Origin: Dentipellis sp. KUC8613
Lineage: Eukaryota; Basidiomycota; Agaricomycetes; Russulales; Hericiaceae
Length of the DNA stretch: 64,000 bases
Reading direction: 5' to 3'
Assembly: GCA_002286715.1 (NCBI GenBank)
Contig: NSJX01000022.1
Span: forward strand, 221,226-285,225
Positions 12,701 through 25,372 of this stretch are shown piece after piece (within the stretch, counting starts at the first letter, position 1; each line of letters begins with the position of its first letter). The notes beneath the pieces were generated by a model. It was not told the origin of the DNA and did not search any database. It was given only the letters and a program-made list of their open reading frames with translations. Both the position numbers and the translations under genes were made by a program.

Positions 12701-15700
12701 ACATACGTACTCGTGCAGCGTCTCCGCAAAAGGCGCGTCGCTTGCCTTTTTGCAGTCTTAGGTCTGCGTCGGTGTCTAGGTCCTGTCAGACTGTCTGTCA
12801 GGTAAACTCGCACTCGGCAGCGGCCGGCCTGCATTTGGCGGGGCTCCATATGCATGTGCATGTGGGCGCGCGGCGGGCGTGACTACTGACCAACCTGCAG
12901 ACGGGCAGTGGCGACGCGGATGAACATCGCCCGGCTGCGACGTCGACCGCGATCTCGAGCTCGTCGCCGTCGACAACGATCGCGACGCCAAGGACCTCAA
13001 ATCACATGTTTTTTCTTCTCGCTGTAGTGCTGGCGACAAATTCAGCTCTACAAGCCGTCCTCGTCATGGCTACTTATCACCGCCCTGGCACCCTCCGAGA
13101 CTTGGAACGTCGCGCGCATTGACGTTCATCTACCCCGTTCTAGTGCGCAGCTTCACTTCCTCTCGAGACATTCTGGCCCCGCGCTACAATTTTGCTATGC
13201 ACGATGATCTATATCACCGTCCAATATCCAATGATTAACCCCCCATTTTTTTTCTTCCTTCCTTCCTCAGGCTTCCGGCCTCTCTTTCCAGGGAACAACA
13301 TTCCGTCCGAGATTAAGCATCGATGCATGCTCGATATCAAGCCCCCATGCTTCCCCGCACAGAGCTCGAACGCAAACTCACATGCAAATTTCAATCGAGT
13401 CGAATTGAATTCAGGCGCAAGTAATTGGGCTCTTCCCCGCAACGGTCGCCCGCGCCCATCGATGCGACGGTATCAGTCCATCGGCGCGGGCAGCAGCGCG
13501 AGATCTGGGCCCGCCGTCCATGGAAATCGAAGGATTCCCGGGCTTGCGTTCGTAGCTCGGGGCACTGGGCACTGGGCACTGGGGTCCACGGACCGGCGCA
13601 TCCTGGACCGCGCTCGGCAGTCCCCGTCCCCGCGCACCACCCCAGATCACGTTTCCCCGAGCCAGCTCAGGCTCCCGTCCTCTTGCGAGTGCCAGTGCTC
13701 CCTCTCAAAGCCGGGCCCCTCGGCGCCAACGTTCAAGATTACGGACGCGAAAGCACATTCGTGGGGTACTTGCGGGATTCAGAAGCCTGTGAAAAGAGAA
13801 ACACCTGGGGTAAGTACAGTCAGTGCGAGCGAGTTGCTGACGATCCAGACGATCCCGGCGCACATGCGTATGAATCGCGACAGCCCTGCACGGCGCACCG
13901 TCGGGGAGCTGGATTCTGCGCGCGACGTCGCGTATGGTAGGTAATATGCCGACGCAGCGGAGGGTGCGCGACATCGACGCGGAGGGCCAAGCACGCGCTA
14001 GCGCATGACCATTGACGCGCGCCATGCTTCGCTCTTGCCTCGAGATATGGCGCGCCTCTGTGCGTTCGATGAGCCGCGCGCGTGCCTGGGGTGCGCGCGA
14101 TTTCGGCAAGCGAGGGCGCGGATGCGGGTGGGGTGAGCGGTTTGCAGATTCTTACAGCATGTCTCTGCGCTTCTTCGTACGTGCGGCACCGGCGCTGGTG
14201 ACGGGCCTTCAAGCCGCGTCGTCGATGTGTCGAGCAAGGTGCGGGGCAGGGCTCGTATGGCAGTTCGTCTCGCCGAAGTGACGAATAGGTGAGCTGTGAA
14301 CGTTGGCTGACGTGCGTCTGGGTTAGGCTCGCTCTGTTGCGGCCCTCCGCGGTGTGCGGAGGCAGCTTTTGTGGACTGGGACCAGACGCCTAGTGGCTTC
14401 GCATCGCCCGTGTGCGATCGCCTCCCCTCCGCGATGGCTGCCCGCACCTTCTGATCGCCCCGCACGAGCGCGAGTGCGAGCGCGACACTTCCCTGGCGTT
14501 CTTTCTCACTTGCAGGGCCAGGGAACGACGCAAGGCCACGCGAGACAAGATACTCAAACCACACGCACTCGTGCGCATGTATGACGATCAGGGACTCCCA
14601 GCGCGCACATCCGCCACCCCCGCATTCTCTGCACGGGCTCTCCGAAACGCGACTGTGCTATTCCCATTCTCGTGTATGTGTCGCTGCCACCCGAAGCGTG
14701 CCAGTGAGCGGCGCGCTGATCGTCTGGCGTCCCGCGCGTGCGCGGGTGGGAAGCCGCGGGGCGCGTGCAGCGTCACGACTCCTGGACCGCGGTGGCCCTG
14801 GCGTTCGTCTCGGTGTTTCGGGGCACTCGGGGTGGTCAGAATGTATCACCCGCTGGTCTCGGTAATGGTAGAAATGTCCGCGAGCGCGGTGCTCGGGCAT
14901 TGCGCGTTTCAGAGCAGATGTCCAGGTGTGCTGTGGGTATCTAACAAAATATTATCGTGCGGCTTTCGGATGCCGGTATGTTTTGCAGGAGTTTGGTCAT
15001 CGAGGCGTCGGGCTCCGGCTTGGGTTTCTGAAGGGGTTCCGAGATGTCGCGTTCGCTGTGGGTGTAAAGGATCGTCGACTGCAGTACTTTTGCTGCCTGC
15101 GCGCGTGCTGAACGAATTCAAAACAGGCGCCGCGACACGTGGCTGCGGCGATCGTCTGAATCGTCACGCCGGTCCTCGGTCGGCGAACGCGACTCACGTC
15201 CAGCACCCATTGCAACGACGACTTTCATCACCTCGATTTTCCGATGCATCATGGCCTACCATCTACAAATTCGCGCAAACAGATCGGGCTTTAGCTGATT
15301 TTAAGCTCGTCGAGCCTCGTCTCGTCTGGACTCGTCTCCAGACGAACCTAGGAAGCGCACCCGGAGCCCCGGACACAGTTCGGGACTACGACAGTCGCAT
15401 TGCCCCGCCCGGGATGCACAGAATTTGCGAGGCCGGCCGTGGGACGACTCTACCCGTAAGGTCGCACCTTCTACTGTCCCCGACGGCAATGCGCACTCAA
15501 ATGCCTCAACTACCCAGGCGTGTGCGCACCCCAGATCGCGGGCAGACAAGATCATCGTCGCTTTCTGGCATTGTTCGTCCACGACGGCGAGCGCCATTTA
15601 GCCCTGAGGTTGACTATGGACTCCGGCGACCGTGACGCGGGGTACGCGAGACGCGAGGACCGCTGTTCGTCATGGCTTCGATGGAGGTATGCATATGGCG

Positions 15701-18700
15701 CCGGCTTTGACTATGGGATCGTCGCCTCGGTCTCTCTCCCTCGGAGATGAAGGCAACGAAGCTCAATGACTCGCGATTTCATCCTGCCCCGTCGAGGTCC
15801 GTACCCCAGCTCTGTTACAGTTTTCATTAAGAAGCGACCTCATTTCATTTAGGTGTCCCCGAACCTTGACGCTTCGGATGCTTTACGGAATGGCGTCGTC
15901 GCGGCTTCCGTCAGGCTCCAAAATACTTACTTATTTACAGGTATCGCGAAGGCCGCGTTTATATTTGCCAAGGGCCGCGATTGGAGCAGGCGGCGTTTCT
16001 TGCGCACGAAGTGCTGAGTTTGTCGACACCCAGGGACAAAGACTCTGCTCCCGACGCAGCTACGCATCCCCCGAAGCAGGCGTGCTCCACACATATGAAT
16101 CGGAACCGCGCCGGAACGAAATGAATGAATCTGCAATACTTACGCGTACGAGCTTGTCAAAACGCCAACGCCAACGTCACGCAGTTCTAAGCCCCGCAAC
16201 GATTCGTCTGGTCTGCGGCAGCCGCGTTCTGCACAGAGCACCGAAGGGGGTTATAATAATCTTGCTGCTTGCGACGTGGGACTGATCGGACTTTGGTGGC
16301 CTTGAGGCTCGCAGGCGCGCGTTGCGGTCCCCGCGCCCTTCTACGCCCGCCCGCGTCCTCGCGGCATGCCCGGGATTTGCTGCTGCGCTGGCGTATACTT
16401 GGGCCAAATGCGAGATCGACTTTGCTGTGTGTCCTTCTTTCCAGAATCCAGAATGCTATTTTTAAGCGGTCTGCGGGCTCGTCTGCCCGCCCCGCGGGAC
16501 TACGAAGAAACGAAGGCATACTTACATTAATAACAGATGAAAGTCTGTCAGACATCTGGTTTCTCCACTTCTGCGTGCTGATGTTCCTTCTTTGTGGGTA
16601 GTGCTCTCGCGGTGTCTGGTCCAGGTGCTGGTGGAGACCGCATGGGACAGGACAGGAGGGATCAACTTCCATCTGCTCGACGGCAGCTCCGCGTGTCCTC
16701 CGTGGACGCCTAACTCTGTCTGAGCATGTGGATACGAAGAATGGCGGTCGCGTCATCCTGCTGATGGCTCTGGCAGAGCCGGATGGAAAGGTCATAGGTG
16801 TACGTGTGTTCAGGTGAGTGTCAGCATATCCCGTTGGCGAGAAGGAAGGGAAGTCGGGGGCCCTGAGGCAGACTTTGCTTCAGCAGGCATTTCGTTACGG
16901 ACCCATGCCGAGATGGAGAGCTTTGCTCAGCAGGGATTTGGCCATGCACCCATGCCGAGATAGAAAGGCTCTCCGAGTGGATTGTTGCCAAGCTATCCCC
17001 ATCAAGTGCAGGTTGTTTTTGAACCTTTCCTTTCCCGACACACGTGTGAGACCATCCCCCCGCCCGGACGAGTGTCCTTCACCAGCAGTCGCCTTAGTCA
17101 AGTGCAACTCACTCATTGGTCTTTATGGAGGTAATCGTCCACACGAAAGTTGGTACGTGTTCGCCGCGTACGTGCTGACTGATATGTCCATGGTCCATTG
17201 ACATGTACATCAGCTCGCAAGACAGCCGCGTTGCTTGTGGGTCCCGTATACATTGGCATCCTTCATGCTGCTACATGTACATCGACAGATACCAAACGAT
17301 GCTGGGTGCGTGCATGGATCAGCTGCGATCAGGGCGGTAGATGATGATTCGTGCATGAAATCGAAGATTTCAACGCTTTTCAGGTCCTCGCGCCCGGGCT
17401 GCATGTGTCTGGTATCCTCTATCTACCGTCCCCTCTTCCCGCCGTCTCGTGCTTTATTTCCTTCTTCTAGAAAATCCTCACGCCTGCGTGAATCGAGACC
17501 GAAGATATACGGCGTGGTATGGGTCTCGCATATACACCGCCACTCCAAGCCACTGGGGATCGATATGCCAACATCCTTCTGCAACAGATGGAAAGTACGT
17601 CGCATATCTGCCTGCAGAGGAGAAGATCATCCTGAAGCCGTCTTCGAAACAGCTCCTGGTGATCCTCGGACTCTGGGTCCGTCTCAGTTCAATATCGGTG
17701 TGTCTACGTCATCCCACTATTCTTGGAGGAGCGTATCTTAATATGATTCCAATCTCGTGTGCGATAGGCCATTCATGCGGACGTCCGCAGGAGCCCGACC
17801 GACAGTAGTGCACGCGGATCAAATACATGAGCCTATGCTTTGTGATCCCCAGGACAAGGGCCACAGGGAATGCATTTCATCGATGCTCTGCTTGGACGGT
17901 CGGCAAGTTCCGTCTCGCGTAGAGGTGTCGTAGCTCACGCATGCTATTTCTAGTTCTCTATCAATTCCAAAAACGCACAGATCGTGCATGTGCATCGCAT
18001 TTGTGTCTCATTCGGTAGCCGAAACGCTTTTCGACAAAGGCGCCATGTGGCTCGCACGCCGGTACTCACGACACGTCGGTATTTTCCCCTCATGTCGATA
18101 CTTATCTGATCATAGACTTTGTGAATGCTTGAGAGCCTTGCCCCGGGTCCCGGTCATACACCAGAAGTGAACCACGTGGCCTTTCAGGTCGTACGGTGCG
18201 TTATCAGATCCAGGACGGTTTATTCGAGCATCCAACCGTGTGGACTCTCCGGCTATAGTGGTCGTAAGGACGCCTGGTACATGGGATGCCAGCAGGGTGA
18301 AAAGGCGCTACCACTTCAGAGCGACGCCGATCGATGCAATCTCACAAAGCGCAGGAATCCTCCAACGCTTTGCTAGCCCTGGGAAATACAAGATCCAACA
18401 CGGAGACCGTGCAAAGCGCGGCATTTGGCCATCGTTGTGTTTTGTGTGAGCCTACCTCACTGGCATTGCGAGGTTCAGAACGAACACCTTTTTCTGATTG
18501 AGTATCTTCCGAGGCACTACTAGACCCCAATGATCAAACCGGGAACATGTTATTCGATTATCGGACTGACTGGGCGTAATCCTCGCCCGCAGCCGAGGGC
18601 CGGGCGAGGCGTATCATGGTGTGTGTGGCGTAGAGGCGCATCAATCCCTCCAACCAGACGCGCCTACCCGTCCAGGCCTCCATACGAAGGCGTGATGTTG

Positions 18701-18720
18701 CAGATCAGGCAGAGAGCGCG
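9735..18720. other. 9 kb without a gene I can support
   Basis: GC-rich up to about 15.7 kb. Long open frames occur on both strands (for example 14412-15635 plus, 11382-11948 minus), but they are Arg/Pro/Ala-rich, overlap each other antisense, lack domains and show no consistent splice structure. A direct repeat lies near 10.9-11.1 kb. From about 16.2 kb the composition drops to that of the family cluster, and short stretches (for example near 16.7 kb) could be gene relics, but I could not join them into a model. Confidence 0.5.
10932..11081. repeat. 18-bp direct repeat pair
   Basis: CCCGCCCACGCCCGTGCG occurs at 10932-10949 and again at 11064-11081, 132 bp apart and each preceded by CGTAT-like sequence. 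Whether it is a decayed coding repeat or a binding site cannot be told from here. Confidence 0.75.
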
Positions 18721-18778
18721 CGATAAAAGGGTACAATAGTGTCGAGTGTTCGTTAGTGTCCGCGTCATCTGAACTCCC
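18721..18778 (+). promoter_or_regulatory. core promoter of type A gene at 18779
   Basis: GATAAAA at 18722-18728 lies 57 bp before the ATG. The same element at the same distance precedes the tandem copy at 20258. A conserved upstream stretch reads GCCTACCCGTCCAGGCCTCC followed by a GGCGTGA block in both. Confidence 0.55.
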
Positions 18779-19633
18779 ATGATCGTAGTCTTCCTGGCCG
18801 AAGTCCCCAACTCACAACAATGCCCAGAACGCGGCCCATCTACGGCCCCTGGGCTCTCCACGCAACAACTTGAAGCGCTGCGGGAGGAGTGGAAAAGCTT
18901 CAGCGAACGCTATGTCAAGTTCATGGAGGTGCGCCAAGCTATGAAGGCGGAGATGGTCACCGAGCACGGATGGAACAGGTGAGCATCTTCCATATTGACT
19001 GCTGTGGCACCCGCCGTACCGACGTGTCCTCAAATTTTTATATAGCCCTCAGTCGAACGAGGCAGGCGAGAAGCTCGTTAGCTTCCATACCCGGATCCGT
19101 GTGGACTGGCACGACCGGCTGCGCGAGCGGGGTCTACACCCGAGGATGTGCGAGGGCGTGCTCACTGCAGAAGAGAAAGAGCTGCTCGTGTGGCTCATCG
19201 GGGAGCCAGTGTTCAAGTACAAGGCCAGTGAGGATCAAGAGGAAGTGGCAGTCCCGTCACCTGCATCCCCCACGATAGTTGCACAGGTTGCTGCATCCGG
19301 GCGATCCAACCCACATACGAAAGTCGAAGCCTGGTTACAATCACTAGGGTGCTTATCCTCATCGATCGGGGTACTGGTCAGTGTTCATCAGAGGTCGAAC
19401 AAGACTCACGATTGTCACAGAATTTCGCTGGTGCGGTGCAAGCCCCGCCGCTGCCGCCGAGGCTACTCCTGTCACCACTGCAGGTCCCGTTGTCCCCACT
19501 GCAGGTCCCGTTGTCCCCACCGAAGATCCCCTACCACACCAGACCGAATCTAGGACCTCAGGGCAAGATCCGCCCTAGGCGAGAGCGCTATTACGATGTT
19601 ATAAGGCCGCAAATGCAATTCCCAAACCCGTGA
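18779..19633 (+). CDS. type A two-module family protein with Pro-rich tail (copy A1)
   Basis: Function unknown; 245 residues. Exons 18779-18978, 19046-19370 and 19421-19633. Exon 1 carries M1 (LREEWKSFSERYVKFMEVR, ending GWNR) and stops two bases into an Arg codon (AG|GTGAGC). Exon 2 resumes SPQSNEAGEKL and carries M2 (VSFHTRIRVDW ... LIGEP). Exon 3 is Pro/Leu-rich, contains IPYHTRP and ends in a basic tail, QMQFPNP. All three exons align with the copy at 24486, which fixes the splice sites. The ATG at 18779 matches the paralogue starts. Heads the cluster and forms a tandem pair with 20258. No transmembrane segment or signal peptide seen. The M3 domain of type B members is absent. Confidence 0.75.
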
Positions 19634-20200
19634 GGACGTCGCGCAGGATGTGGCTATCATCTTACACTGACCAGAGTAATCAAAAATAGTGCCAGGTAAG
19701 ATCTGAAGGACAGGGCAGCTCACCTGTACTCTTTACTTTCGGAGAGGCGTTTGGGTGCCAGCTGTATCTAGTGCACTTCCTGATGACTTTGATGGTGTTC
19801 TTGGAAAATAGCTTGTGTCGATGAACAGGCAATCTGCGTAGGCCCTAAAGTGTGTAGAGAATGCCATTGATCGAAATCGTTGATTCTCGAAGAGACTGTC
19901 AGGTGCAAGGCGCTGCATTTGGCCATCGTTGTTTTTCGTTGCGAGCAGCTACGTCCTCATTGCGAGGTTCAGAACGAACACTTTTTTCTGATTGAGTACC
20001 TTCCGAGGCACTACTAGACCCCGATGATCAAACAGAGAACATGTTATTCGATCATCGGGGGCGCAATCGCCCGCAGCCGACCGGGCAAGGCGTATCATGG
20101 TGTGTGGCGAAAAGGCGCATCAGTCCTTCGGATGAGACGCGCCTACCCGTCCAGGCCTCCACACGGAGGCGTGACGTTGCAGATCGGGCAGGGCGCGCGC

Positions 20201-20257
20201 GATAAAAAAGCATGGTAGCGTCGAGCGTTCACCAGTGTCCGCTTCTTCCGCACACCC
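20201..20257 (+). promoter_or_regulatory. core promoter of type A gene at 20258
   Basis: GATAAAAAAG begins at 20201, 57 bp before the ATG, matching the spacing at the tandem partner (18722). About 300 bp of flank upstream of both genes is similar. Confidence 0.55.
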
Positions 20258-21289
20258 ATGCCCACCACGATCTTCGTAGGCAACCACGGTCCTCGACTAT
20301 CCCTGGGACCCGGCCCACTTCCCGCCCCCGTGTCCCCGCCCCCCTCAGACCAAGCCCTACGGGAGGCGTGGGACAGCTTCAGGGAGCGCTACGTCCAGTC
20401 CATGCTGATGCATCGGGATAAGAAGGAGAGAATGTTAGCCCAGTACGGATGGAACAGGTAACTCTCGTCCTTACCTTCCGAGTCTCTCGTCGTCGTGGCC
20501 GGATTCACCGAATCGTCATTCCAGTATGCAGGCGAACGAGGCGAACGAGGAGCTCGTCAGCTTCCACACCCGGATTCGCGCCGACTGGCACTCCCGGCTG
20601 CGCGAGCGGGGCCTCGACCCGACCATGGGCCAGGACATACTCGACATGAAAGAAAAGGAACTACTCGTGCAGCTCATTGGCGAACCTGCGTTTCGCTTCA
20701 GGCAGGGCGATGGGCTAGGAGAAATAATGGTAGCGCCGCCACTCCGATACTCAATGGTACCTGCAGATCAGCAACAAGTCGATTGGTCGGTGCAAGATGC
20801 TGAACTCGGACAGGGCTATACAGATATCCAAGAAACCCTGAACTCGATGGAGCGTACATGGGCTACAATTGAGGTATCAGTCTCTTTGAAGCAGTCGAAT
20901 GCCAGGAAGACTCACGAGTTTTTCAGCGTCCGGCGTCTGATGTAGTGCAAAGCTCCCCTTCGCTACCGGAATTCTTCATGCCAGCACCACAAGCCCTGCA
21001 GCAACCGCCGAGAATACCCTATGACACCAGACCGACGGATTCGGGACCCGAACCTGAGCTTTGCGCGCACTCTCTCAAGAGCGATGATGAGACACGGTCG
21101 CGTCCTACCAAACGAAACGCCCTAATCCGTCTTCTTTCGCTGATGAGACAGACAAATTACCAGCGACCTAGCTCTCAAGGGCGACAGCTCGGCTCAACAC
21201 TTGCCTCATGTATCCCCCGGATCCGGGGACAGCTGTATCTAGTGCTCTTCTTGATTGCTTTGATGAAATTCTTTCTTCGCAGAAAGTGA
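20258..21289 (+). CDS. type A family protein with extended, partly hydrophobic C-terminus (copy A2)
   Basis: Function unknown; 303 residues. Exons 20258-20457, 20525-20873 and 20927-21289. M1 reads LREAWDSFRERYV ... GWNR. M2 reads VSFHTRIRADWHSRL ... LIGEPAF. Exon 3 carries a diverged IPYDTRP motif. Where the other copies stop, this one reads on for about 75 residues into sequence that is non-coding 3' flank in copy A1. The added tail ends in a hydrophobic segment (QLYLVLFLIALMKFFLRRK) that could act as a C-terminal membrane anchor. The extension needs no frameshift, only loss of the ancestral stop. Whether it is translated is uncertain; M1 and M2 are well supported by alignment. Confidence 0.7.
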
Positions 21290-22752
21290 AATCCATGCGT
21301 TGATCGTGTACAGCATATGTAGTCAGCCTTGTAATGAGGAGACATAGCTTGTGTCGATGAACGGGCGGTCCCTTTAGGCCCTACATTGTAGAAAATGCCA
21401 TCATTGAGCGAGGTTATTGATTGAAGAGTGTCGGTGTTGTGGGCGCCAAATTTGGTGCAGTTAACGTTGGCGCCACCGCCGCCATATCATTGGGCGCTTG
21501 TTCAGCGTCGGCCCTCGTTGCTTTGGAAGAACTCGATCCTTCGTTACCACCTCCATGACATGAACATGCTGGCGCCATTTGCATGACATAGATTCTGCTA
21601 CTCTGAATGTAAACAACGATCGCGCAAAGATCAAGTCGATACGCGGAATAAGCTTGAGTACTCTAAGTATCCCAATCATTTGCAGCCCGATTCTCTAGAA
21701 GGAGCACGTCGTCCTCATCATATGGATACTCGGAGGTACGGGAAACCGTAGTGTGCTGTAGCGCTATGGATCTTCGGCGGGGCAAACGGGCTGGAAGGGG
21801 CGCATCAGGAGCATCCAGATATTGCATTGGGGTTCGTTCTCGAATCACGCCATTCAAAGTTACCGCTTTTCTAACCAGTGCAGGCCTATACAAGGCGTAA
21901 AGGTCGCTTGGCGGTGTCATCGTGCTGGTAGCTGAATTGCAGCAACCATATATCTCGGAGAGAACCGCCGCAGACGTCGCTCTGAGCTCGCCAAAAGCAG
22001 GTGGCGGCTGCCCGAGCGCTGGTGATATCACTATGCTCCCAAGCTACTGAACGGTGCGTGCGACCTTTTCTTCATACAACAAGACTGTCTTATCGATGCG
22101 CCCTTTCCCCGAACCTGTCCGGTTTGGTCGCGATCTCAAACGATAGAGACTTCATCCTGGATAGCATCGACACGCTCGACTCGGACATACCGACGCTTAA
22201 GGCGCCGGCAGCCTGAGGGTCGCTGGTAGGGAGAGTCCTGGCAGACCGCTATTGTCCTAGGAGCACTAAGCGAGCAGGCGGCCGGGAATGGCGTCTGTCG
22301 GACCGCTCTGTGATCCACTTGAAGTCGCGTGTATGTAAGCGCTGTTCCTTGTCCCTGCGCTCTTGGTCGGCCATACGCGCATACACGAGGCAAGGAAGGC
22401 TCACGTCAATAATGCACGGATATATATGTTCATCTGAAACACTGAGTGCTGGGACACGCGGATGCAAATTACATAATACAATTTTGTCACGGTCACGGGA
22501 GTGCCCGAGATGCCCGGGGACGGCCCTCCGGAGGTCGCCCAAGGCGCAACTCGCTCAATGCTCGCCCGTTTGCCGCCAATCTTGGCATGGATGTGTGCCC
22601 AATCTGCCGCTACGGCCTGTAATAATTTGGGATTTTTGGGATCCAGGGAAAGCTGAAAAAACGCGTCCGAGTCGCCCAAACTGCCGAATCTCGCCCTCTT
22701 ACCTAAGTTTGCCCCCCCATCACACCGGCAATCGCGCTCGGCGCGCCGCCAA

Positions 22753-23148
22753 GCGTGTCCCAGAGCGAAATTGACACCTTAGAACGACTTGGGACACGAC
22801 GTTTTGGCCGGGCCAAGGCCCTCCGCTGGCAGGGGAGCGTGTCCCAGACGAAAACTCGATTTCACTGCGCTCTGGGACACGCCGCGCCGGCCGGCCTCTC
22901 CGGCCTCCCCGGGCATCACTAAAAATCCATCAAAATTCATTTCGCGCTCCGCCGCCCCCGCGTGCAGGTCCCTCGGCCCTTCCCGTGGCCCCCGACGCGC
23001 CGCCGCGACCGTCGTCGCCGTCGCGGACAACGACCGACGCCTTTGCCCGATCGGCTCCCCCCGTTTCACGTCACACTTTGTCACAGCACGTGATTGCGTG
23101 TCCCGGGACACGCACTCAATGGGATTTTCGACACCGCCACCGTGTCCC
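22753..23148. repeat. cluster of GTGTCCC / GGGACAC boxes
   Basis: Seven half-sites in under 400 bp: GTGTCCC within 22753-22761 and 22837-22845, at 22142 positions on from the first in 23142-23148 (that is, the site at 23142-23148); GGGACAC at 22791-22798 and 22874-22882; and both arms of the palindrome at 23096-23113. The surrounding DNA is more GC-rich than its neighbours. Confidence 0.75.
23096..23113. promoter_or_regulatory. perfect 18-bp palindrome
   Basis: GCGTGTCCCGGGACACGC is an uninterrupted inverted repeat made of two GTGTCCC half-sites head to head. It looks like a dimeric protein-binding site or the core of a small mobile element. Confidence 0.6.
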
Positions 23149-24438
23149 ATCACCACTAAGCCGACCTCATGAAGATCCCTTGTCGGTATGGTAAGGACAA
23201 TCTAGCTTCGGTATTCACTGCATCTGCTCACAGCCTTGCATGTCAGAAATTGCAGCTTGCGAACAGACACGTTCAGTCTCCTGTCAAGGAAGAAATTCTG
23301 TAGGTCCCATATATACACTGCCTAATCTTTGAAATACTGTCTGGAACTATGTTGTCCCTCTACTCCTGCCGCCGTCAAACCGCTCTTGGCATCTTGCTCC
23401 TTATCGCGATCTCCTACGCCATACTTGATCCATATGGACCTCCGCAGCAACCAGCAATCCCACAAGCCTGGACCAACGGTACCACATTCGGACCAAAGGC
23501 AGCAATCCACGTGTTGTGACGCTCACAAAGAAGAGCCTCGTGTCGACTTTCTGCTCACACGATTGTCAAATGCAGTCCTAGATCAACGCGCTGCAGCTCG
23601 CAAACATCCTCTAACCAATACACAAGCTTCAAACACCAGACATTAGCCGCGCAACAGTCGTCCAATCAGCCAAAGGACTCGACGTACTCTGCTTTCGATG
23701 ATACCAGAATTCTCACTGCCGACGCACTGAGTAAAGTCTAACTGGTATGTCCTTGTTCTTCTCTATCATGTCACTAAGCATAGGCGCCACGAACACTGTA
23801 GAACTAGAACCTTGCATCAGGCTATCCCATCTCTACTGCGCCTGTGCATCGTGGCCTTCGGCGTCGCTCGGTGCGTTACCAGATCCGAGATTCATCGCAC
23901 AGGTTTCTGAATATGTGAAGTCACAAGGGCGCAGTGCCAGCCGGGTCAGAGGCGATATCGATGCTGCGTCGAGCGTGGTTGGGTATCGCGGTTGACAATG
24001 CGATCCCGCCGAGTGCGGGGATCCTTGACGCACCGCGATGACGGCGAGGGCGAGGGCGAAGACAAAGCAGACGCTACGCCAGTCTCGTTACATTGAGCGT
24101 ATGCAATGTACTATATCCGGCCATCTTAGCATGGTTCCAAGTAATAGCAGATACATTGCAAGAGTCAAGAATGAACAAACACCATTCATATCGAGCATGT
24201 CTAGGTAGTGGTTCCACAACGATTCATCCCAGCGCACCGCCCGCGGCCTCTTCACACCACTTCCACGACATCCAATTGCCAGACCCGCTGGATACGCTCC
24301 GGACACGCAGCCGATCGAGCGGGGCGAATCGTGGCCAAGGGCATATCGATCCACCTCACGGGGCAGGCCTGCCCATCTGGGCCGCCACGCGGGGGCATGA
24401 CATCGTACATAGATCGGGCGGGGAGCGCAGAGGATAGA

Positions 24439-24485
24439 TATAAGGGCAGCGCCATGCCCTTGAATCTGCTTCTTCCGACCATCCC
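24439..24485 (+). promoter_or_regulatory. TATA element of type A gene at 24486
   Basis: TATAA at 24439-24443 inside GATAGATATAAGGG, 47 bp before the ATG. The identical element and spacing precede the copy at 30354. Farther up, both share GCCTGCCC-[GA]TCTGGGCC and a CCACG-GGGG block. Confidence 0.65.
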
Positions 24486-25372
24486 ATGCCCACCGTCTTC
24501 GTAGAGAACTACCGTCCGAATTCGAAACAGCACTCGGGGCGCGGCCCGCCTACGGCCAGCGTGTCCCCGTTCGCCGCACAGCAGGCGCTGCGGGAGGAGT
24601 GGAAGAGCTTCAGCGAGCGCTATGTCAAGTTCATGGAGGTGCGCCAAGCGATGAAGGCGGAGATGGTCGCCGAGTACGGATGGAACAGGTAAACGTCGTC
24701 CGTATTGACTGTTGTCGTGGCCGCCGTACCGACGTGTCCTCGAATCCCTATATTAGCCCCCAGTCGAACGAGGCAGGCGAGAAGCTCATCAGCTTCCATA
24801 CCCGGATCCGTGTGGACTGGCACGACCGGCTGCGCGAGCGGGATCTGCACCCGAGGATGTGCGAGTTCCTGCTCAATGCAGAAGAGAAGGAGCTGCTCTT
24901 GCGGCTCATCGGGTCGCCAGCGTTTAGGTACAAGGCCGGCGAGGACCCAGAGGACGTGGTAGTGTCGCCGCCTATGTTCCTCGAAACGGGTGCGGCTTCG
25001 CAGAGAGCCAAGAAGCCGCTGCAGGCGGCTGAACCGGAGCAACGCAACCCCAATACGCTTGGCCAAGCGTTGCCGTGGAACGGATCACTGATGCCTCCGC
25101 AGCCTCTGACTGAGGTACAAGTTCAGTGCTCGTCAGAGGTCGAACGAGACTCACAATTGTCGCAGCGTCTAGCTGGTGCGGTGCAAGCCCCGCCACCCCC
25201 GCCCCCGCTGCCGCCGAGGCCACCACTGCCACCACCGCAAGTCCCGCTGTCACCGCCCAAGATCCCCTACCACACCAAGCCGACGAACCCAGGACCTCAG
25301 GGCAAGATCCGTGTGAGACGAGAGCGCTATTACGATGTTGTCAGGCCACAGATGCAATTCCCAAACCCGTAA
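24486..25372 (+). CDS. type A family protein (copy A3)
   Basis: Function unknown; 255 residues with both introns removed. Exons 24486-24688, 24757-25114 and 25166-25372. M1 is LREEWKSFSERYVKFMEVR ending GWNR. M2 is ISFHTRIRVDW ... LNAEEKELLLRLIGSP. The tail has a run of Pro separated by Leu/Arg, then IPYHTKP and a basic RRERYYDVVRP end. The second intron (25115-25165) is 51 nt, a multiple of three, and has no stop in frame, so a retained-intron form would add 17 residues. It aligns base by base with the intron of copy A1, which does shift frame, so splicing is likely. The gene is followed by 3' flank also seen after copies A1 and A4. Together with the gene at 25918 it forms half of a duplicated two-gene block. 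Confidence 0.77.

Larger units (their letters stand above)
21290..24438. other. duplicated non-coding segment with a GTGTCCC island
   Basis: No supported gene. About 21957-24300 is recognisably the same sequence as about 28718-30150, with insertions. Together with the family genes that follow, it forms a duplicated block. The GC-rich island at 22740-23160 interrupts this copy only and carries repeated GTGTCCC/GGGACAC boxes. Short open frames here (for example 21663-22031 minus) are not conserved in the second copy. Confidence 0.6.

Noticed and set aside
10043..13944. Series of 100-250-codon plus-strand frames
   Set aside because: No start context, introns or domain; neighbouring frames on both strands are equally open.
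14412..15635. 407-codon open frame on the plus strand
   Set aside because: Very Arg/Pro/Ala-rich, no domain, overlapped by equally long frames in other phases; expected in GC-rich non-coding DNA.
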